A stretch of 64,000 bases of DNA, taken from NCBI RefSeq assembly GCF_003660445.1, contig NZ_QZVQ01000006.1, forward strand, positions 124,001-188,000, read 5' to 3'. Positions 58,752-64,000 of the stretch are shown one piece after another. A program made the translations under genes and the position numbers. Positions within the stretch are counted from its first letter, which is position 1. Every line of letters begins with the position of its first letter. The stretch comes from Croceibacterium ferulae. Its GTDB lineage: Bacteria; Pseudomonadota; Alphaproteobacteria; Sphingomonadales; Sphingomonadaceae. A model generated the notes under the pieces. The model searched no databases. It had not been told where the DNA came from and worked only from the letters and a program-made list of their open reading frames with translations.

Positions 58752-59951
58752 TCATGCGGCGGAGCTGTTCACTCCCATGCTCTGGAGATAGCGACGGACA
58801 TTGCGGGCTGCCTGCCGAAGACGCTGTTCGTTCTCCACCAGACCGATGCGCACGAAGCCTTCGCCATCCTCGCCATAGCCGACCCCCGGCGCCACGGCGA
58901 CGCCGGCATGGGTCAGCAGCTGCTTGGCGAATTCCATGCTGCCCAGATGGCGCAGCGCCGGCGGCAGCGGGGCCCAGGCGAACATGGAGGCGGGCGGGGC
59001 GGGGATGTCCCACCCGGCGCGGCCGAAGCTTTCCACCAGCACGTCGCGCCGCTTGTGGTACAGCAGGCGGTTGTTGTCGACGATGTCTTGCGGCCCGTTC
59101 AGCGCGGCGCAGGCGGCGGCCTGCAGCGGGGTGAAGGCGCCGTAGTCGATATAGGATTTCACCCGCGTCAGCGCGGCGATCAGCGTCTTGTTGCCGACGG
59201 CGAAGCCGATCCGCCAGCCGGCCATGCTGAAGGTCTTGGACAGGCTGGTGAACTCCACCGCCACGTCCTTCGCGCCGGGCACTTCCAGGATGGAGGGGGT
59301 CGGCTGGCCGTTATAGTACAGTTCCGAATAGGCGAGGTCCGACAGCACCCACACCTTGTTCTCCCGCGCCCAGTCCACCAGCCGGGTGTAGAAGGCGAGA
59401 TCGACGATTTCCGACGTGGGATTGCTGGGGTAGTTCACCACCAGCACCGTGGGGCGCGGGCTGGTGAAGCGCATGGCCTTGTCCAGCGCATCCCAGTACC
59501 GTTCGTCCGGGGTCGTCGGCACGGCGCGGATCGTGGCGCCGGCGATGATGAAGCCGAATGTGTGGATGGGGTAGCTGGGGTTGGGGGCCAGGATCGTATC
59601 GCCCGGCGCGGTGATCGCGGTGGCGAGGCTGGCCAGCCCTTCCTTGGACCCCAACGTGACCACGACCTCCGTTTCCGGGTCCAGCTCGACCCCGAAGCGG
59701 CGCTGGTAGTAGTTCGCCTGGGCGCGGCGGAGGCCGGGAATGCCCTTGGATTGCGAATAGCCGTGAGCGTCCGGTTTCTGCGCGGCTTCGCACAGCTTGT
59801 CGATCACGTGCTGCGGCGGCGGCAGGTCCGGATTGCCCATGCCGAGGTCGATGATGTCCTTCCCTTCCGCCCGCGCGGCGGCCCGCATCGCGTTTACTTC
59901 GGCGATGACATAGGGCGGCAATCGCTTGATGCGGTAGAATTCGGTGTCCAT
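58752..59951 (-). CDS. PLP-dependent aminotransferase (AlaC / LL-DAP aminotransferase-like)
   Basis: This is a 399-residue fold-type I aminotransferase. It has DIIDLGMGNPDLPPPQH at the N-terminus, the LGSKEGLASLATAI cofactor-phosphate segment, NYPSNPTSEIVDL, SDLAYSELYYNGQ and the PLP lysine in SLSKTFSMAGWRIGFAVG. This sequence type is close to AlaC (glutamate-pyruvate) and LL-diaminopimelate aminotransferases, so the substrate is not certain. It lies before the winged-helix gene on the same strand, and is divergent from phaC with about 147 bp between the starts. Confidence 0.9.
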   Translation of the reverse strand: MDTEFYRIKRLPPYVIAEVNAMRAAARAEGKDIIDLGMGNPDLPPPQHVIDKLCEAAQKPDAHGYSQSKGIPGLRRAQANYYQRRFGVELDPETEVVVTLGSKEGLASLATAITAPGDTILAPNPSYPIHTFGFIIAGATIRAVPTTPDERYWDALDKAMRFTSPRPTVLVVNYPSNPTSEIVDLAFYTRLVDWARENKVWVLSDLAYSELYYNGQPTPSILEVPGAKDVAVEFTSLSKTFSMAGWRIGFAVGNKTLIAALTRVKSYIDYGAFTPLQAAACAALNGPQDIVDNNRLLYHKRRDVLVESFGRAGWDIPAPPASMFAWAPLPPALRHLGSMEFAKQLLTHAGVAVAPGVGYGEDGEGFVRIGLVENEQRLRQAARNVRRYLQSMGVNSSAA

Positions 59952-60098
59952 GGCCTCTGCAACATTCGTTTGGCGCCGGGGCGATGCGCGCAAGATGGTT
60001 GCCCCGATCGTCCATGTGCCGGAACCGGCAGGCCGGTGCAATGCAGATGCTTGCGTATGGTGCGGCCATGCTATGCACGCGGCAAAGGAGAGGAAGCG

Positions 60099-61982
60099 AT
60101 GGGTGACGATTTGCCGCGCAATGCGGGCGAGCTGGTGACCGACATGCTGCAGGCGCAGGCCGAACTGGCGCGGCAGGCCATGCAGACCTTCCTGCCGGGC
60201 ACGGCCGATCCGGTGCCGCCGGGCGAGGCTGTCGCCGAATGGAGCGCCGCGGCGCAGCGGCTGCAGGACATGTGGCTGGCGTTCCTGCACCAGCAGCGTC
60301 CGCTGGCGGGGGCGCCGGGCGTGCCCGGAGGCGAGATGCCGGTGCCGCTGTTCGCCGATCCGGCACGCTGGCTGCAGCTGATGCGTGAATGGGCGCAGGC
60401 GTTGCCCTTCATGGATCCGGAGCGGCAGCAGCACCTGGCAGAGCAGCTGGCGGCGCTGTGGGAGAATCTGGCAGGCCAGTTCGCCGCCGCCGCCGACACC
60501 GGCGCGCCGGTGCGGCTGCCGCGCAAGGACCGGCGCTTCGCCGCGCCCGAGTGGGTGGAACAACCCGCCTTTGCGGTGCTGCACCAGTCCTATCTGCTGC
60601 TGAGCGAGTTCCTGCTGGGCACGATCGACGATTCGCCGGGGCTGGCGGAAGGGGAGCGGCAATCGGTGCGCTTTGCCATCGGCGCCATGCTGGATGCGCT
60701 GAGCCCGGCCAATTTCCCGCTGACCAATCCGCAGGTGCTGCAGCGAACGCTGGCGACCGGCGGCGAGAACCTGCGCCGGGGCATGGAGCGGCTGGCCGCC
60801 GATCTGGAGCGGGGGCAGCTGACCCATGTGGACAGCAGCGCCTTCCGCCTGGGAGAGACGATCGCCGCCACGCCGGGACAGGTGGTGCACGAGACCGAGC
60901 TGTACCAGCTGATCCAGTATTCGCCGGCCACGCCCGACGTGCTGGCCGCGCCGGTGGTGATCTTCCCGCCCTGGATCAACCGCTTCTACATCCTGGATCT
61001 CAATCCGAAGAAGAGCTTCGTGCGCTGGGCCGTGGCGCAGGGGCTGACCGTGTTCATGGTCAGCTGGCGGTCGGCCGATGAAAGCCTGACCCATGTGGAA
61101 TGGGACCATTATGTCCGCGCGCAGATCGAGGTGATCGAACATGTGCGGGCGCGGCTGGACGTGCCGGCGGTGCATACGGTGGGCTATTGCGTGGCTGGCA
61201 CCACGCTGGCGGCGACGCTGGCGGTGATGGCCCGGCGCGGGCAGGGCGAGCAGGTGGCCAGCGCCACCTTCCTGACCGCGCAGGTCGATTTCGCCGCCGC
61301 GGGGGAGCTGAAGCTGTTCATCGACGAGACGCAGCTGGAGGTGATCCGCCAGGCCAGCAAGACCGGCTACATGGATGGCCGCTATCTGGCGGCCACCTTC
61401 AACCTGCTGCGCGGTCCGGACCTGATCTGGAACACGGTGGTGAACCATTATCTGCTGGGCGAGGACTATCCGGCCTTCGACCTGCTGCACTGGAATGGCG
61501 ACGTCACCAATCTGCCGGCCATGTGGCACGAGGCCTATCTGCGGGACCTGTATCGTGACAATCTGCTGGTCGTGCCAGACCGGCTGAGCGCCGACGGCAC
61601 ACCGGTCGACCTGCGGCGGATCGCCGTGCCGGTCTATGTCCAGGCCGGGCGGGAGGATCACATCGCTCCGCCGGCCAGCGTGTTCCGCATGCTGGGGCAT
61701 GTCGGCGGGCCGACGCGATTCGTGCTGGCCGGCAGCGGCCATATCGCCGGCGTGGTGAACCCGCCCGAATCGGGCAAGTACCAGTTCTGGATCGATGGCC
61801 CGGTGACGGGATCGCTGGAGGAGTTCGTTGAAGGCGCGCAGGAGGTGCCGGGCAGCTGGTGGAGCGACTGGGCCAGCTGGATCACTGCCATCGCGCCGGA
61901 CAGGGTGCCGGCGGAGGGCGCCCGCGACCCGGCGGAGGACGGGCTTGAGGCGGCGCCAGGACGCTACGTAGCAATGCGCTGA
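60099..61982 (+). CDS. phaC: Class I poly(3-hydroxyalkanoate) synthase
   Basis: It polymerises 3-hydroxyacyl-CoA into polyhydroxyalkanoate in storage granules. It has 627 residues. The lipase-like box GYCVAGT holds the nucleophile Cys364, with the catalytic Asp520 (GREDHIAP) and His548 (GSGHIAG). The conserved core IFPPWINRFYILDLNPKKS and VNPPESGKYQFW are present. AAGGAG lies 11 nt before ATG 60099. The phasin gene follows after 120 bp; genes for the precursors (phaA, phaB) and phaR are not in the window. Confidence 0.95.
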   Translation: MGDDLPRNAGELVTDMLQAQAELARQAMQTFLPGTADPVPPGEAVAEWSAAAQRLQDMWLAFLHQQRPLAGAPGVPGGEMPVPLFADPARWLQLMREWAQALPFMDPERQQHLAEQLAALWENLAGQFAAAADTGAPVRLPRKDRRFAAPEWVEQPAFAVLHQSYLLLSEFLLGTIDDSPGLAEGERQSVRFAIGAMLDALSPANFPLTNPQVLQRTLATGGENLRRGMERLAADLERGQLTHVDSSAFRLGETIAATPGQVVHETELYQLIQYSPATPDVLAAPVVIFPPWINRFYILDLNPKKSFVRWAVAQGLTVFMVSWRSADESLTHVEWDHYVRAQIEVIEHVRARLDVPAVHTVGYCVAGTTLAATLAVMARRGQGEQVASATFLTAQVDFAAAGELKLFIDETQLEVIRQASKTGYMDGRYLAATFNLLRGPDLIWNTVVNHYLLGEDYPAFDLLHWNGDVTNLPAMWHEAYLRDLYRDNLLVVPDRLSADGTPVDLRRIAVPVYVQAGREDHIAPPASVFRMLGHVGGPTRFVLAGSGHIAGVVNPPESGKYQFWIDGPVTGSLEEFVEGAQEVPGSWWSDWASWITAIAPDRVPAEGARDPAEDGLEAAPGRYVAMR

Positions 61983-61999
61983 CTGTTAAGCTAATCGCT

Positions 62000-62014
62000 T
62001 TGTGCAGTGCACAA
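62000..62014. promoter_or_regulatory. PhaR-type operator 1 (TTGTGC-AGT-GCACAA)
   Basis: A perfect inverted repeat with 6-bp arms upstream of the -35 of the phasin promoter. Its core fits TGC-N3-GCA, the pattern bound by PhaR, the granule-sensing repressor of phasin genes. Confidence 0.6.
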
Positions 62015-62019
62015 TCTGC

Positions 62020-62047
62020 TTGACGACAAACGCAAAATATTTATTTT
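62020..62047 (+). promoter_or_regulatory. Promoter of the phasin gene (-35 TTGACG, -10 TATTTT)
   Basis: TTGACG (62020-62025) and TATTTT (62042-62047) are 16 bp apart in an AT-rich stretch that stands out from its GC-rich surroundings, before the phasin start at 62103. Three operator-like repeats flank or overlap it. Confidence 0.55.
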
Positions 62048-62060
62048 GTGCAGCGCAACA
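62046..62060. promoter_or_regulatory. PhaR-type operator 2 (TTGTGC-AGC-GCAACA)
   Basis: Second TGC-N3-GCA repeat (core 62049-62057), overlapping the -10 box. It shares the TTGTGCAG half with operator 1; binding here would block transcription. Confidence 0.55.
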
Positions 62061-62066
62061 ACGGTG

Positions 62067-62077
62067 TTGCACCGCAA
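62067..62077. promoter_or_regulatory. PhaR-type operator 3 (TTGC-ACC-GCAA)
   Basis: Third TGC-N3-GCA repeat, downstream of the -10 and 26 bp before the phasin start codon. Three such cores within 80 bp are unlikely by chance. Confidence 0.5.
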
Positions 62078-62102
62078 GGTTCCATTATTACCCTCCGTTG
62101 GA

Positions 62103-62804
62103 ATGAACATGGACGATCAAGGCAAGTCGCAGGATGATCCTGCTTTTCCCGTGATGGCGAACCCGGCTTCGGCCGCTCCGCAGCCTGATACCGGGGGTGA
62201 TCCCGTGACAGAGCCTGTGGCCCAGCCGATGCCCCAATCTGTTGTCGAAGCCGCCGCCCCGCCGGCTAGCAGCCCCATCCGGGGCATGCAGGGCGACAAT
62301 CCCGTGAAGCGCACGATTGCACAGCTCAAGGACAAGATCATGGCCACTGCCCCCAGCAACGAAGATATCCAGCAGTTCAACGACAGCGTCACCACTTCGG
62401 TGACCCAGGCGATGAACGAAGCGCAGGGCAAGGCCCGCGAAGCTTACGAGAAGGGCACCGCCGCTGCTGGCGAGGCGACCGAGTTCGCCAAGGGCAACGT
62501 CGAAGCGCTGGTCGAGAGCAGCCGCATCCTGTCCGAAGGCCTGCAGACCATCGGCAAGACCTATGCCGAGGAAGCCAAGTCCGCTTACGAGCAGATGACC
62601 GCCGACATGAAGGAAGTGGCCGCGATCAAGAGCCCGACCGAGCTGTTCCAGCTGCAGGGCAAGATCATGCGCCGCAACTTCGATTCGCTGGTGGCGGCAA
62701 GCTCGCGCAACACCGAAGCGATGATGAAGCTGGCGAACGAGGCGTTCGAGCCGATCTCCGGCCGGATGAGCGTTGCCGCTGACAAGATGAACAAGCCCGT
62801 CTGA
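62103..62804 (+). CDS. phaP: Phasin family protein
   Basis: This granule-coating protein controls the size and number of polyhydroxyalkanoate granules. It has 233 residues from ATG 62103 (ATG 62109 is about as good; GGA lies close upstream). The N-terminal 80 residues are Pro/Ala-rich and disordered. The rest is a long helical region with the phasin pattern: [63 protein letters not shown] and [20 protein letters not shown] (seen at positions after residue 100). A terminator follows, and three operator-like repeats lie on its promoter. phaC lies directly upstream. Confidence 0.92.
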   Translation: MNMDDQGKSQDDPAFPVMANPASAAPQPDTGGDPVTEPVAQPMPQSVVEAAAPPASSPIRGMQGDNPVKRTIAQLKDKIMATAPSNEDIQQFNDSVTTSVTQAMNEAQGKAREAYEKGTAAAGEATEFAKGNVEALVESSRILSEGLQTIGKTYAEEAKSAYEQMTADMKEVAAIKSPTELFQLQGKIMRRNFDSLVAASSRNTEAMMKLANEAFEPISGRMSVAADKMNKPV

Positions 62805-62833
62805 TCCAGGCGAGCGGTTCGTTGAACATGGCG

Positions 62834-62863
62834 GGGGCCGGGTGCATCGTCACCCGGCCCCTT
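62834..62863 (+). terminator. Intrinsic terminator after phasin
   Basis: A perfect 11-bp stem, GGGGCCGGGTG and CACCCGGCCCC, with a CATCGT loop, is followed by TTGCTGT. It begins 30 bp after the phasin stop. The T-tract is short. Confidence 0.75.
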
Positions 62864-62943
62864 GCTGTATGCAACCGACCGACCGGTTCCGGATGACGGC
62901 GGCACATTTTGCGGGGGCTTGCATCTTGAAGCAGGGGGTCGCG

Positions 62944-63408
62944 ATGCGATATTCCTGCTTCATGCGCAGCCACCTTCCACCCCCGGCCGGCAACCGACCG
63001 GTGCCGCCCCATGCTGTTTCGCGGGCAACGGCCGGGCATTGCGGCCCCGCCGGCCCGTTGTCTCAGGACGAAGATGGCGGCGACGATGCCGGCGACGGCA
63101 ATGGTGGCGGCGACGGCCAAGTGGGCCTGGCCACCCGGACGCGCACCCGGCCGAAGAAGCCCAGCCAGTACAAGGTACTGCTGTTAAACGACGATTACAC
63201 GCCCATGGAATTCGTCGTGATGGTGCTGAAGCGGTTTTTTCGGATGGATATGGAGCAGGCCACCCGGGTCATGCTGCATGTGCATCAGAAAGGTGTGGGT
63301 GTCTGCGGCATCTTCCCCTATGAAATCGCGGAAACCAAGGTCAGCCAGGTGATGGATTACGCGCGGGAGAACCAGCACCCGCTGCAATGCACGCTGGAGA
63401 AAGCCTGA
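62944..63408 (+). CDS. clpS: ATP-dependent Clp protease adaptor ClpS
   Basis: This adaptor brings N-degron substrates to ClpAP. The family core starts near residue 70: [19 protein letters not shown] (the D-D pair recognises the N-terminus), then [15 protein letters not shown] and [29 protein letters not shown] (last positions 125-154). The N-terminal extension has an acidic Gly/Asp-rich linker ([18 protein letters not shown]). The start is uncertain; ATG 62944 has AGGGGGT 6 nt upstream, but a shorter form is possible. clpA is not next to it. Confidence 0.92.
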   Translation: MRYSCFMRSHLPPPAGNRPVPPHAVSRATAGHCGPAGPLSQDEDGGDDAGDGNGGGDGQVGLATRTRTRPKKPSQYKVLLLNDDYTPMEFVVMVLKRFFRMDMEQATRVMLHVHQKGVGVCGIFPYEIAETKVSQVMDYARENQHPLQCTLEKA

Positions 63409-63448
63409 TCTACGCTGCCCAGCGGCATCACGGGACCGGCCTACGATC

Positions 63449-64000
63449 TTGACCTTCATCACCGCCATCGATCGCTACATTTTCCGGCTCACGGTCGTGC
63501 CGATGCTGGGTGTCTTCGTGCTCGCCGCATCGCTGCTGATGCTGGAAAAGATGCTGCGGCTATTTGAGTTCGTCTCGACGGAAGGCGGGCCCATCAGTGT
63601 GGTGTTCCGCATGATGGTCAACCTGGTGCCCGAATATGCCGGGCTCGCCATTCCTCTGGGTCTGATGCTGGGCGTGCTGCTGGCCTTCCGCAAGCTGGCC
63701 ACCTCCAGCGAGCTGGACGTGATGCGTGCCGTCGGGTGGAGCTACACCCGGCTGCTGCGGGTGCCTTACCTGATCACGCTGGCGCTGGTGGCGGTCAATT
63801 TCGCCATTGTCGGCTATCTCCAGCCGCTCGCCCGCTATGGCTATGAGGAGCTCGATTTCGAGCTGCGTTCGGGCGCGTTGGGCGCATCCATCAAGGTGGG
63901 CGAGTTCGTCACGCTGGAGGATCGCGTCGCCTTGCGCGTGGAGGGCAGCCGGGATGACGGGCGCGAACTGAGCGGCATCTTTGCCCGCGTGGCGCAGGAC
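63449..64000 (+). CDS. lptF: LPS export ABC transporter permease LptF, N-terminal part (cut by window end)
   Basis: This is a partial inner-membrane permease of the LptB2FG complex, which extracts LPS from the inner membrane. 184 codons are visible. The pattern ITAIDRYIFRLTVVPMLGVF opens with helix 1. VVFRMMVNLVPEYAGLAIPLGLMLGVLL gives helices 2-3, then DVMRAVGWSYTRLLRVPYL is the typical coupling loop. A further helix and the start of the periplasmic beta-jellyroll (IKVGEFVTLEDRVALRVEG) follow. The start is a TTG at 63449, which is unusual; no ATG fits nearby. It lies 40 bp after clpS. Confidence 0.9.
   Translation, partial: MTFITAIDRYIFRLTVVPMLGVFVLAASLLMLEKMLRLFEFVSTEGGPISVVFRMMVNLVPEYAGLAIPLGLMLGVLLAFRKLATSSELDVMRAVGWSYTRLLRVPYLITLALVAVNFAIVGYLQPLARYGYEELDFELRSGALGASIKVGEFVTLEDRVALRVEGSRDDGRELSGIFARVAQD

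Overview
The window is chromosomal DNA of a high-GC alphaproteobacterium, most likely of the order Sphingomonadales. The signs are two TonB-dependent receptors, one of the TonB-Xanth-Caul type, a fused CysN-CysC, a ubiquinol-cytochrome c chaperone (CBP3 type) divergent from bamE, a CHCC zinc-finger protein of the complex I accessory type, an alphaproteobacterial type of RNase P RNA, and many leaderless or overlapping genes. Genes are packed tightly on both strands. I saw no insertion sequence, prophage, CRISPR array or origin. Almost everything looks like core or niche-adaptive chromosome.

Layout. 0-3 kb: 5' part of the RNase P RNA gene, nrdA (lacking an ATP-cone), a small acidic protein and a UPF0060 membrane protein. 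3-9 kb: nadB, an ABC ATPase, the zinc-finger protein, a secreted protein, DUF924, DUF6481, a spermidine-synthase-like protein and an outer-membrane transporter-like protein. 9-14 kb: guaA, a 27-residue mini-gene with its own terminator, gyrB. 14-19 kb: a glycosyltransferase fused to an alpha-helical domain, a GH130 mannoside phosphorylase-like protein and mannose-6-phosphate isomerase. 19-23 kb: enoyl-CoA hydratase, nitronate monooxygenase, membrane proteins, yceD, CBP3 chaperone. 23-27 kb: bamE, hslV, a D-amino-acid-oxidase-like lipoprotein whose domains are circularly permuted, hslU. 27-36 kb: a TonB receptor and beta-propeller phytase behind a tandem PHO box, then Ku and LigD (bacterial NHEJ), then a PhoX-like protein. 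36-39.4 kb: cysD-cysNC-cysQ sulfate activation on the minus strand. 39.5-45.6 kb: 3-hydroxyisobutyryl-CoA hydrolase, I78 inhibitor, MaoC dehydratase, then DUF2946/TonB receptor/PepSY. 45.6-53.7 kb: asparaginase, a Tat-exported SDR, and the methylcitrate operon acnD-prpF-prpC-prpB. 53.8-58 kb: glutathione-dependent formaldehyde dehydrogenase, GH115 glucuronidase, tRNA-Thr and tRNA-Cys. 58-64 kb: winged-helix protein, aminotransferase, PHA synthase, phasin behind PhaR-type operators, ClpS, and the start of lptF.

How the genes may work together. Propionyl-CoA from valine breakdown (3-hydroxyisobutyryl-CoA hydrolase) can enter the methylcitrate cycle. Surplus acyl-CoA can go to polyhydroxyalkanoate granules (PhaC, phasin). 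The glycosyltransferase/GH130/ManA set could make and recover a mannose polymer or oligosaccharide. The phytase and its receptor, with the PHO box, form a phosphate-scavenging unit, and the PhoX-like protein may add to it.

Most notable observations: (1) the circularly permuted DAAO-like flavoprotein between hslV and hslU; (2) the GT4-fusion/GH130/ManA locus; (3) a PHO box with strict 11-bp periodicity before the phytase operon; (4) three TGC-N3-GCA operators on the phasin promoter; (5) the 27-codon mini-gene between guaA and gyrB. All calls come from reading the sequence; no database search was run.
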